64,000 bases of DNA, taken from positions 682,001 to 746,000 of the forward strand of contig NZ_CANMDS010000001.1 in the NCBI RefSeq assembly GCF_947496725.1. The letters run 5' to 3'. Within the stretch, counting starts at the first letter, position 1; each line of letters starts with the position of its first letter. This document shows, piece by piece, positions 53,056-60,309 of the stretch. A program made the position numbers and the translations under genes. The notes under the pieces were generated by a model, which worked only from the letters and a program-made list of their open reading frames with translations, was not told the origin of the DNA and ran no database searches. Origin of the DNA: an uncultured Dokdonia sp. (GTDB lineage Bacteria; Bacteroidota; Bacteroidia; Flavobacteriales; Flavobacteriaceae).

Positions 53056-54169
53056 GATATTAAAATTAGGCGAGATGGAACCTCTAAGTGTAGGTACATT
53101 TCATAAGATTCAAGATAAGATTGACTTCTTCCCAATTTATCAGAGATATGGTGGGATTTGGAGTAATGAACGAAAAAGGCTTTTAATCGACACTATTATA
53201 AACGGATTCGATATTCCAAAGTTTTATTTTAATTATTTCGTAGAAGCTAATAACATATTAAACCCCAAAGGTTTCAGTTACGCAGTTATTGACGGAAAGC
53301 AAAGACTACAAACAATTTTAGATTATCTTAATGATAAATTTAGTCTCTCAGATAACTTTGTATTTTATGAAGATTCTAATATAAATCTATCTAATCTACG
53401 ATTTTCCGAATTGTCAAATAGACACCCAACTATCGCTAGCAGTATAGAGGAATATATTCTAGATATTGTTTATGTTGTAACTGACGAAGAGGATAAACTT
53501 GAAGAATTATTTTTAAGACTAAATGGTGGTTACGCTCTTACTAATGCTGAGAAAAGAAATGCTATTGGTGGCCATTTAAATAGGGAAATCCGAGAAATAG
53601 TTGAAAATCACAGCTTTTTTCAACAAAAAATTAGATTCAAAAATCCTAGATACCAACACCAAGATTTACTTACAAGAATATTATTTGTTGAGTCAAACAA
53701 TGAACTTGTTTCTTTAACCAATAATGTTTTAGATGTATTTGTAAGGGCACATCAATATGAAAGTCAAGATTGCGGTGATTTAATTGCTAAAACTATTTCG
53801 GAACTAGACAAATTTGTTGAGGCCTTTGAAGATAAAGACGTACTTCTTAGAGGTAAAGGAATTATTCCTGTTTATTATTTTTTCATATCACGATTCAATC
53901 CCAACTTAACAACAATAAGAAAATTCATAGAACAATTCGAACAAATTCGAACAGAGAATAGGTCTTTACCAGACGAAGAACAAATATCGATTTTAATAGA
54001 ATTTGACAGATGGAATCAACAAGGTGTTCACCGAGAAAAGTCACTAAATGAACGCTTGGAAATTATCATTAGATTTTATTCAAAATTTGAAGAAGATGGC
54101 AGTATTAGTATAGAAACAAACGTACTTTTAAATGATTTTGAATTAGATAATGAAGAAGAACTTATTTAA
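53048..54169 (+). CDS. DUF262 (GmrSD/ParB-like) protein
   Basis: 373 residues. DUF262 N-terminal domain: FFPIYQRYGGIWSNERKRL, LIDTIINGFDIPKFYF and the nucleotidase/nicking motif D82-G-K-Q-R86 (usually DGQQR), then LFLRLNGGYALTNAEKRNA. The C-terminal half is helical, with no HNH (DUF1524) nuclease visible, unlike full GmrSD. Coupled to the FRG gene by overlapping frames. Together they resemble a two-protein DNA-targeting defence cassette, the DUF262 part supplying NTP hydrolysis or nicking. Confidence 0.88.
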   Translation: MFKILKLGEMEPLSVGTFHKIQDKIDFFPIYQRYGGIWSNERKRLLIDTIINGFDIPKFYFNYFVEANNILNPKGFSYAVIDGKQRLQTILDYLNDKFSLSDNFVFYEDSNINLSNLRFSELSNRHPTIASSIEEYILDIVYVVTDEEDKLEELFLRLNGGYALTNAEKRNAIGGHLNREIREIVENHSFFQQKIRFKNPRYQHQDLLTRILFVESNNELVSLTNNVLDVFVRAHQYESQDCGDLIAKTISELDKFVEAFEDKDVLLRGKGIIPVYYFFISRFNPNLTTIRKFIEQFEQIRTENRSLPDEEQISILIEFDRWNQQGVHREKSLNERLEIIIRFYSKFEEDGSISIETNVLLNDFELDNEEELI

Positions 54170-54215
54170 AACATTGCAGATGACAAAGAACTGAGTTAAA
54201 AACAAAATTACCTCA
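54170..54215. repeat. Truncated cassette spacer G
   Basis: CAAAGAACTGAGTTAAAAAC at 54184-54203, matching B, C and E; marks the right end of the accessory region. Confidence 0.7.
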
Positions 54216-54266
54216 ACAAAACTAAGCATAGGCTTTCACCTGGCGTGTACTTGCAAAATCACAAAA

Positions 54267-54304
54267 AAAACCACCCACCTCAAAATAGGAACGGGTGGTT
54301 TTTT
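54267..54304 (+). terminator. Terminator closing the accessory region
   Basis: AAAACCACCC...GGGTGGTTTT and T run. Confidence 0.85.
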
Positions 54305-54306
54305 GT

Positions 54307-54319
54307 TTTCGCGAAAGCG
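54307..54319. repeat. Iterated palindrome copy 18 (partial)
   Basis: TTTCGCGAAAGCG directly after the terminator T run. Confidence 0.7.
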
Positions 54320-54377
54320 TAATCATAGTACTGCATACTTTACGACCTTTATAGCCGCAAAAAGCGAAATAAGTAGG

Positions 54378-54385
54378 TATTTTTG
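54378..54385 (+). promoter_or_regulatory. -7 promoter box of the Nudix gene
   Basis: TATTTTTG, exact TAnnTTTG match, 21 bases before ATG 54407. It excludes the upstream TTG at 54383 as the start. Confidence 0.55.
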
Positions 54386-54406
54386 CGTGCTACTTACGTT
54401 ACCGCA

Positions 54407-54922
54407 ATGCAACACTTAAAGACACATTATCACCCAGATATCACAAGCCTAGAGGGCAAGTCTATCATCAAGCGGCTTACCACAAGGAGCATAGCGATGC
54501 AGGGTGATCACATACTGCTTATGTATACTGCTCGTTATGAAGATTACAGCCTGCCTGGCGGTGGTCTTGATGAGGGGGAAGATATTATCACGGGTATGAT
54601 GCGAGAGCTGCGTGAGGAGACGGGAGCGATGGGTATTACAAACATCACGCCTTACGGCACCTATGAGGAGTACAGACCGTGGTATAAACCCACGCACGAT
54701 ATACAGCATATAATCTCTTATTGCTACACCTGTGAGGTGCATAAAGAACTGGGCACAGCAAGCCTAGAGCGTTATGAGACGAGCAACGGGATGAAAGCCG
54801 TATGGATCACCATACAAGAGGCCATTGCTCATAATGAGCATACCATAGCAACGAGTTCAAAAAAAGGGATGAGTATAGAGCGCGAGACGTTTTTACTCAA
54901 ACACATTGCAAATACCTTATAA
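54407..54922 (+). CDS. Nudix hydrolase
   Basis: 171 residues from ATG 54407. Complete Nudix box GGGLDEGEDIITGMMRELREETGA (G-x5-E-x7-RELREETG), with N-terminal region KSIIKRLTTRSIAMQGDHILL typical of ADP-ribose/NTP-pyrophosphatase-like members (quoted in part). Hydrolyses a nucleoside diphosphate linked to X; substrate unknown. Probably co-transcribed with the Imm53-like gene 11 bp downstream. Confidence 0.9.
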   Translation: MQHLKTHYHPDITSLEGKSIIKRLTTRSIAMQGDHILLMYTARYEDYSLPGGGLDEGEDIITGMMRELREETGAMGITNITPYGTYEEYRPWYKPTHDIQHIISYCYTCEVHKELGTASLERYETSNGMKAVWITIQEAIAHNEHTIATSSKKGMSIERETFLLKHIANTL

Positions 54923-54933
54923 AAACACACCTT

Positions 54934-55245
54934 ATGAATGATACCATACTAGACTGGATACAACAGTGGTTTTTAAACAACTGTAATGGTACCTGGGAGC
55001 AAGGCGAAGCCATACAAATAAACACCACAGATAACCCCGGCTGGGAAGTAGAGATAGATGTGTCTAACACCTCACTGGCTACACTGGCTATCCCACAAAT
55101 ACTTAACGAGAAAAATAAGAACGACTGGTATAGTGTAAAGATTGAAGATAAAACCTTCAGCGCCTCTGGAGATGCACAAAAACTACAGTTTTTGCTCGGG
55201 CTCTTTAAAGAAACCATTGAGAAGATAGAAGGCATCGAGCCATAA
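54934..55245 (+). CDS. Imm53-family immunity protein
   Basis: 103 residues. The pattern WIQQWFLNNCNGTWEQG, IQINTTDNPGWEVEIDV and NDWYSVKIEDKTFSASGD matches what I remember of Imm53, where the usual opening is W..W...CDGDWEH and DNPGW.V.IDL. Imm53 proteins protect against polymorphic toxins. No matching toxin lies in the window, so it is an orphan, possibly guarding against neighbours' toxins. Cytosolic, no signal peptide. Confidence 0.75.
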   Translation: MNDTILDWIQQWFLNNCNGTWEQGEAIQINTTDNPGWEVEIDVSNTSLATLAIPQILNEKNKNDWYSVKIEDKTFSASGDAQKLQFLLGLFKETIEKIEGIEP

Positions 55246-55322
55246 AGAAAGGTAGATGTAGTGGTGTCACCCACTACATCTACCCAGACCATAAAAACAG
55301 CTACAAGCTAACTAACTGATAA

Positions 55323-55808
55323 ATGCATCCATCACTCTGCATACTTATAGACGTGTTTATTGCTCCACATCATCTGGAGCTGTCTAAGTATACAGAAGAT
55401 GCAGAGAGCAAAGCATATGAGGGCTGTAGCTTTATAGTCGGGCAAAAGACCATCATCTACAGAAAAGCCAAACAGACGCCAAAAAAAGTAGGGCAGTTTG
55501 TGACCTTTTGGAAAAGAGAGGGCATAGCACCTATTGCACCTTTTCACATAGATGACCTCTTTGATTATTACATCATCTATGCAAGCAACGAGACCAAGGC
55601 GGGCGTGTTTGTTTTTACAAAAGACCGCTTGCAAGACAAGGCGATAGTAAGCACAGCTCACAAAGAAGGCAAGCGCGGTTTTCGAGTCTACCCTCCCTGG
55701 GATGTACCTACGAGCAAGCAAGCCATTGCCACACAAAGGTGGCAAGTACCGCATTTTTACAAACTAGATAATGCTAGTGATCTTAACAAACTAGCACACC
55801 TCTTCTAG
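55323..55808 (+). CDS. MepB-like protein
   Basis: 161 residues. Typical MepB stretches: SKAYEGCSFIVG, AKQTPKKVGQFVTFWKRE, GVFVFTKDRL, GKRGFRVYPPWD and TQRWQVPHFY. MepB is a small cytosolic protein of unknown function named after the Staphylococcus mepRAB locus; it likely binds nucleic acid or small molecules, untested. Stands between the Imm53 gene and the TetR gene, which it does not overlap. Confidence 0.8.
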   Translation: MHPSLCILIDVFIAPHHLELSKYTEDAESKAYEGCSFIVGQKTIIYRKAKQTPKKVGQFVTFWKREGIAPIAPFHIDDLFDYYIIYASNETKAGVFVFTKDRLQDKAIVSTAHKEGKRGFRVYPPWDVPTSKQAIATQRWQVPHFYKLDNASDLNKLAHLF

Positions 55809-55837
55809 CCACCATACACTAAATAAACGTTAAAAAC

Positions 55838-55868
55838 TTGGCGATAACTAACCAAGTGGTTAGTTTTG
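55838..55868 (+). promoter_or_regulatory. Promoter with overlapping TetR operator
   Basis: TTG (55838-55840), 20-bp spacer, TAGTTTTG (55861-55868): complete Bacteroidota promoter. Operator AACTAACCAAGTGGTTAGTT (55846-55865) is a 9-bp inverted repeat covering the spacer and the -7 box. Confidence 0.8.
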
Positions 55869-55883
55869 TATCCTATTACAAGT

Positions 55884-56447
55884 ATGGCAAGAAAAAAAGC
55901 ATATAGAGAAGACCTGGTGATTGAGAAGGCGATGAACCTTTTTTGGCGTAACGGCTATGAGGGCACCTCTATGCAAATGCTTGAAAAGGAAATGGGGATT
56001 AATAAATTTTCTATTTACTCAAGTTTTGGCAGTAAGAACGGTGTTTTTTTAGAGAGCATTGCTTGTTATAAAAAGAAGCTGTACAAACTTGTAAATGAGC
56101 TCAAGGCAACACAAAAAGGCGTAGCAGGTATAAAGGAATACTTTTACAACTTTATAACTTTTACCAGAGAGACCGAGTATGGTAAAGGGTGCCTAGTGAC
56201 AAATACGGCAAATGAGATAGGCCCAGATGCAGACCAAGGTATTAAGGATGCACTAGCAAGTTTTACCGGTGAGATTAAAACCATATTTGCAACCATCATA
56301 GCACAAGATGGCACTAAGACGCCGCAAGAAATTGCAGCCGAAGCAGATTACTTGCTTATCGCAATGTTTGGACTCTCATCTGCCACAAGGATGTTTACAC
56401 AAGAGCAATTATCACATTATATAGAAAACATATTTAAAAACCAGTAA
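55884..56447 (+). CDS. TetR-family transcriptional regulator
   Basis: 187 residues from ATG 55884; an in-frame TTG upstream overlaps the promoter. HTH at residues ~8-55: KAMNLFWRNGYEGTSMQMLEKEMGINKFSIYSSFGSK (quoted to its core), a classic TetR N-domain. Ligand domain ends FGLSSATRMFTQEQL. Its promoter carries a palindromic operator and a related operator precedes the next gene, so it probably represses both. Belongs to the AcuR/YxaF-like group by eye. Confidence 0.9.
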   Translation: MARKKAYREDLVIEKAMNLFWRNGYEGTSMQMLEKEMGINKFSIYSSFGSKNGVFLESIACYKKKLYKLVNELKATQKGVAGIKEYFYNFITFTRETEYGKGCLVTNTANEIGPDADQGIKDALASFTGEIKTIFATIIAQDGTKTPQEIAAEADYLLIAMFGLSSATRMFTQEQLSHYIENIFKNQ

Positions 56448-56467
56448 CGGTTTTTTTTACACTAAAA

Positions 56468-56483
56468 CTAAACGATTGTTTAG
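56468..56483. promoter_or_regulatory. Second TetR operator, before the AhpD-like gene
   Basis: CTAAAC-gatt-GTTTAG. Widened to AACTAAACGATTGTTTAGAT it agrees with the tetR operator at the AACTAA and TTAG positions. Confidence 0.65.
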
Positions 56484-56516
56484 ATATATTTAACAATAAC
56501 TAGAAAAAGAAAAATT

Positions 56517-57074
56517 ATGACTACTTTAAAAATTCACGACATTGACTCTGCACCACAAGAAAGTAAGCCTTTACTTGAGGGATCTCTTAAAGCCTTTGGA
56601 ATGGTACCAGGCCTACACGGCGTACTAGCTGAGTCACCTCAGCTACTAGAAGCTTACCAGACACTTCACAAATTATTTGGTGAGTCTTCTTTTGATAATG
56701 ATGAGCTTACCGTGGTATGGCAAACTATTAATGTAGAGCACGAGTGTCACTACTGTGTACCAGCACACACAGGGATTGCACATATGATGAAGGTAGACGC
56801 TGCCATCACAGATGCCCTACGCAACAAGACTACCTTACCGTCTGAGAAGCTTGAGGCACTACGTGACTTCACACTTACAGTTACTCGTAACCGTGGTAAC
56901 GTAACTCAAGAAGATCTTGATACATTTTATGCTGCAGGATATGGTGAGAGACAAGTGCTAGATATCATTTTGGGTCTTTCTCAAAAGGTGATAAGTAACT
57001 ACACAAACCACATCGCAAATACGCCAGTAGATGAGCCTTTCCAAAAATTTGCTTGGAAAGCCGAGACCGTATAA
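56517..57074 (+). CDS. Carboxymuconolactone decarboxylase/AhpD-like protein
   Basis: 185 residues, all-helical. Redox motif ECHYCVPAHTGIAH (CxxC-x3-H) as in AhpD alkylhydroperoxidases, and the usual DAITDALRNKT and ILGLSQKVISNYTNH helices. Likely a thiol-dependent peroxide reductase in the cytosol. Lies 69 bp after the TetR gene with an operator in between, so it is the probable target of that regulator, i.e. a peroxide or electrophile response pair. Confidence 0.88.
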   Translation: MTTLKIHDIDSAPQESKPLLEGSLKAFGMVPGLHGVLAESPQLLEAYQTLHKLFGESSFDNDELTVVWQTINVEHECHYCVPAHTGIAHMMKVDAAITDALRNKTTLPSEKLEALRDFTLTVTRNRGNVTQEDLDTFYAAGYGERQVLDIILGLSQKVISNYTNHIANTPVDEPFQKFAWKAETV

Positions 57075-57101
57075 ATACCCGATCCCCCTCTTAATGATTA
57101 T

Positions 57102-57131
57102 AAAGCCTTAGTCCCCTACTAAGGCTTTTTT
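57102..57131 (+). terminator. Terminator after the AhpD-like gene
   Basis: AAAGCCTTAG-tcccctа region-CTAAGGCTTTTTT (arms 57103-57111 and 57119-57127). Confidence 0.88.
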
Positions 57132-57149
57132 ATTTTACGGGTATGAGTC

Positions 57150-57165
57150 CGCTTTCGCGAAAGCG
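57150..57165. repeat. Iterated palindrome copy 19 (perfect)
   Basis: CGCTTTCGCGAAAGCG, between two terminators in the convergent AhpD-asnB gap. Confidence 0.92.
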
Positions 57166-57172
57166 TAAAAAA

Positions 57173-57195
57173 AACCCACTCATTACAAGTGGGTT
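57173..57195 (-). terminator. Terminator after asnB
   Basis: Minus strand AACCCACT...AGTGGGTT followed by T8. Confidence 0.85.
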
Positions 57196-57225
57196 CTTTA
57201 CAATTAAACTAATAAAACAAAAATC

Positions 57226-58896
57226 TTAATAGGCATCATCGTGCACAAAGGCTACTGCCCTACCCGATGGATCGTTCATATTTTTAAATGCTTCATCCCA
57301 CTCTAGTGCGATAGGGGTGCTACACGCCACACTAGGTACAGATGGGACACAAAGCGCTGCAGCATCACTTGGGAAGTGCTCTTCAAAAATACTGCGGTAG
57401 TAAAACTCTTCTTTGTTTTGTGGTGTATGCGTTGGGAAGCGGTGGTGTGCGTTTTCCATTTGGGTAGCACTTACTGCTTGATCTACCACATCCTTAAGTG
57501 TGTCTATCCACGAGTAGCCTACACCGTCAGAAAATTGTTCTTTCTGTCTCCAGGCTACACTTTCTGGAAGGTATTTTTCAAACGCCTTACGTAAGATCCA
57601 CTTTTCCATACTGCGGCGTTCTTTGGTTATCATTTTATCTACTGGGTTGAGGCGCATTGCCACATCCATAAATTCTTTATCTAAAAAGGGTACACGTCCT
57701 TCTATACCCCAGGCAGCAAGTGACTTGTTTGCTCTCAAGCAATCATACATATGCAACTTGTCTAGTTTACGTACGGTCTCCTCGTGAAAATCTTTTGCCG
57801 TAGGCGCTTTGTGGAAATATAAGTACCCACCAAAAATCTCATCTGCACCCTCACCAGAGAGTACCATTTTTACTCCCATAGACTTGATTACTCTAGCCAT
57901 AAGGTACATTGGGGTGCTGGCTCTTATGGTAGTGATATCATAGGTCTCTAGGTGATAGATCACATCTTTTATGGCATCTAGCCCTTCTTGTATCGTAAAC
58001 TCTATAGGGTGATGTACAGTGCCTATATGATCTGCCACTACTTGAGCAGCCGCAAGGTCGGGGGACCCCTTGAGCCCTATACTAAAAGAGTGTAACTGTG
58101 GCCACCACGCTCCGGTTTTATCACCAGACTCTATACGCTTCTCAGAGTAGAGCTTTGCCACGGCACTAGTAATAGAGGAGTCTAGACCTCCAGAGAGTAA
58201 TACCCCATAAGGTACATCACTCATAAGCTGGCGTTTTACAGAGGCCGCAAGTGCATCGTGTAACTCTTCTATACTAGACTCGTTATCTTTTACATTATCA
58301 TACTCCATCCAGTCACGGGTGTACCAGCGAGTAAGCTCTCCCGTTGTGCTAGAATAATAGTGTCCCGGAGGAAATAATTCTATTTTTGAACAAACACCTT
58401 CTAGTGCTTTAAGCTCTGACGCTACATAAAAAGTACCGTGTTGATCCCATCCCATATATAAAGGGATGATACCCATATGATCACGAGCTACGAAGTACTC
58501 ATCTTTTTCTACATCATAGAGTGCAAACCCAAAAATACCGTTGAGCATATCACAAAAGTCGTGACCGTGCTCTTTATAAAGCGCGAGTATAATCTCACAG
58601 TCTGATGCTGTTTGAAACTCATAATCTCCCGTGAGTTGCTCACGCAGCTCTTTGTGATTGTATATCTCCCCATTTGCCGCAAGCACAAGGCTTTTATCTT
58701 TTGAAAACAAAGGCTGCTTTCCAGAAGCGGGATCTACAATAGAGAGACGCTCGTGAGTCATTATCGCATTCTCATTATTAAAAACTCCATTCCAATCCGG
58801 TCCTCTATGACGAATTTTTTTAGACATTTCTAATAATTGGGGGCGTAAATCTTCGGCTTTCTCCTTTAGATCAAAGGCGCATACAATTCCACACAT
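57226..58896 (-). CDS. asnB: Asparagine synthase B (glutamine-hydrolysing)
   Basis: ATP-dependent amidation of aspartate. 556 residues as in E. coli AsnB. N-terminal nucleophile Cys2 (MCGIVCAFDLK), NGEIYNHKELR and the class II glutaminase fold (~1-200); synthetase domain with the PPi loop LLSGGLDSSI near residue 240 and LSGEGADEIFGGY. Stands alone with its own terminator. A palindrome TTACAAATTGTAA lies 79 bp upstream and may be its operator. Confidence 0.96.
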   Translation of the reverse strand: MCGIVCAFDLKEKAEDLRPQLLEMSKKIRHRGPDWNGVFNNENAIMTHERLSIVDPASGKQPLFSKDKSLVLAANGEIYNHKELREQLTGDYEFQTASDCEIILALYKEHGHDFCDMLNGIFGFALYDVEKDEYFVARDHMGIIPLYMGWDQHGTFYVASELKALEGVCSKIELFPPGHYYSSTTGELTRWYTRDWMEYDNVKDNESSIEELHDALAASVKRQLMSDVPYGVLLSGGLDSSITSAVAKLYSEKRIESGDKTGAWWPQLHSFSIGLKGSPDLAAAQVVADHIGTVHHPIEFTIQEGLDAIKDVIYHLETYDITTIRASTPMYLMARVIKSMGVKMVLSGEGADEIFGGYLYFHKAPTAKDFHEETVRKLDKLHMYDCLRANKSLAAWGIEGRVPFLDKEFMDVAMRLNPVDKMITKERRSMEKWILRKAFEKYLPESVAWRQKEQFSDGVGYSWIDTLKDVVDQAVSATQMENAHHRFPTHTPQNKEEFYYRSIFEEHFPSDAAALCVPSVPSVACSTPIALEWDEAFKNMNDPSGRAVAFVHDDAY

Positions 58897-58974
58897 AATA
58901 CTTGTTTTATTTGTTATTGATAAGTCAAAGATGCACTTACACTTTCATTAATAAAACATAAATAGCAATTATGA

Positions 58975-58987
58975 TTACAAATTGTAA
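58975..58987. promoter_or_regulatory. Operator-like palindrome upstream of asnB
   Basis: TTACAA-a-TTGTAA, 79 bp before asnB and 161 bp before the divergent DUF2911 gene. No regulator gene nearby. Confidence 0.4.
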
Positions 58988-59021
58988 CCATATATAGAGT
59001 AAGTATGTAAATGTATAGGTA

Positions 59022-59041
59022 TACGCTTTCGCGAAAGCGTA
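59022..59041. repeat. Iterated palindrome copy 20 (perfect, 20-bp)
   Basis: TACGCTTTCGCGAAAGCGTA in the divergent asnB/DUF2911 gap. Confidence 0.92.
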
Positions 59042-59147
59042 CTTTAAAAACATTTTGAAAGTTTTAATAAAATTTGCCGACCTACGTCTTAACTTTACAC
59101 TATAACTCAAGGCCTTATAGGGCTTTTAACACAAAAATTAATTAACT

Positions 59148-59684
59148 ATGAAAAATGTACTTATGACTGCGATGGTTGCTCTTGCCTTTGTAGCAGCACC
59201 ATCACTTAATGCTCAAGATTTTAATGTAGACAAGAGTCCTATGGACCAGGCTGCTTTCCCTACAAATTACAAGGAGGCAAATAAAGACATAAAAGTGACT
59301 TACAGCAGACCACAACTTAAAGGACGTGAGATCTCTAAACTTGCCCCAGAAGGTAAAGTGTGGAGACTAGGAGCAAATGAGGCTGTAGAGGTTACATTAT
59401 ATAAGGATATGAAACTAGGTGAGACTCCAGTAAAAGCTGGAACATACACAATGTATGCAATGCCTAACGGTAAGGAGTGGACAGTAATTTTAAGCTCTGA
59501 CCTTAACGTATGGGGATCTTATTTTTACAAACCAGAAAATGACGTAGCACGTATCACAGTACCAGTTACTATGGAAGATGAGTCTATAGAATATTTTGGT
59601 ATGGAATTTACTCCGGAAGATAAAGGTGCACACTTACATATGGCGTGGGGTAATGCACGCGTAGAAGTACCTTTTTACAACTAA
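59148..59684 (+). CDS. Secreted DUF2911 protein
   Basis: 178 residues, signal peptide MKNVLMTAMVALAFVAAPSLNA. DUF2911 pattern: VTYSRPQLKGREI, GKVWRLGANEAVEVTLYKD, AGTYTMYAMPNGKEWTVIL and the SSDLNVWGSYFYKPENDVAR segment (in part). A common periplasmic protein of Bacteroidota with unknown role. Abundant-type start region and strong terminator suggest high expression. Confidence 0.9.
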   Translation: MKNVLMTAMVALAFVAAPSLNAQDFNVDKSPMDQAAFPTNYKEANKDIKVTYSRPQLKGREISKLAPEGKVWRLGANEAVEVTLYKDMKLGETPVKAGTYTMYAMPNGKEWTVILSSDLNVWGSYFYKPENDVARITVPVTMEDESIEYFGMEFTPEDKGAHLHMAWGNARVEVPFYN

Positions 59685-59711
59685 AAACAGGCTTTAGGCT
59701 AAGAAACAGAA

Positions 59712-59747
59712 AACTGGATTCTCAAAAATGAGAATCCAGTTTTTTTT
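59712..59747. terminator. Bidirectional terminator
   Basis: AACTGGATTCTC-aaaaat-GAGAATCCAGTT and T run, between convergent genes. Confidence 0.9.
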
Positions 59748-59773
59748 ATGTGTTAGAATAAGTATTTAGTTCT

Positions 59774-60304
59774 CTATTCTTCAAAGTTTCCATCGAGCCA
59801 TCTGGCTACTCTAAGCTCCCATTGTAGTTCTTTCATATGATCTATAGAATGGCTAGACTCTTTATCAAATAATTTTTGGGTAGCAATGCGCTCTTGCTCT
59901 ACTTCTTGGTAAATGGCTTTAATTTCTTCTAGGCCGTTTTCTGTAAAGTTATAGGCAGCAATGCGTGCCTGGAGTTTACGAGCATAGACCTCTGTAATAT
60001 CAAAATGTGTTTGCTCGTGTGCGAGCAGGTGTTTTGTTTTTTCTTTATGTCGCACCCACGAGTATTCTGGATAAAAATGTGCGGTTACGGTAATGCTATT
60101 TTTATCTAAAAAGCCTTGACCATTTGAAGCATACCCCTGACTCATACCCGTACTAGAACTAGCTGCCCAGCCATCTAGCGTACCCGGTGATCCTTTAAAA
60201 TCTGACCACTGCAACGCACGTGTCTCGCTCCACGCAAATCGCTCTGGAGCATCTGCAGTGGCCATAAGTGCAACTGCACACAGTATGTAGACTAGGCGTA
60301 ACAA
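59774..60304 (-). CDS. DUF922 putative zinc protease, secreted
   Basis: 176 residues, signal peptide MLRLVYILCAVALMATADA. LQWSDFKGSP is the usual DUF922 opening; HLLAHEQTHFDITEVYARK contains HExxH (HEQTH), making it a likely zinc metallopeptidase. Substrate unknown. Third gene of a leftward unit; the first gene is a paralogue with a broken active site (see 61569). The gap to the middle gene is 5 bp. Confidence 0.85.
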   Translation of the reverse strand: MLRLVYILCAVALMATADAPERFAWSETRALQWSDFKGSPGTLDGWAASSSTGMSQGYASNGQGFLDKNSITVTAHFYPEYSWVRHKEKTKHLLAHEQTHFDITEVYARKLQARIAAYNFTENGLEEIKAIYQEVEQERIATQKLFDKESSHSIDHMKELQWELRVARWLDGNFEE

Positions 60305-60309
60305 CGTAA

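Noticed and set aside
38420-54215. Prophage or integrative conjugative element
   Set aside because: No structural, packaging, relaxase, transfer or integrase gene is present; gene units are small and separated by repeats.
38420-54215. Proven integron
   Set aside because: No integrase and the spacer ends do not strictly fit RYYYAAC/GTTRRRY; spacer F lacks GTT. Kept only as attC-like.
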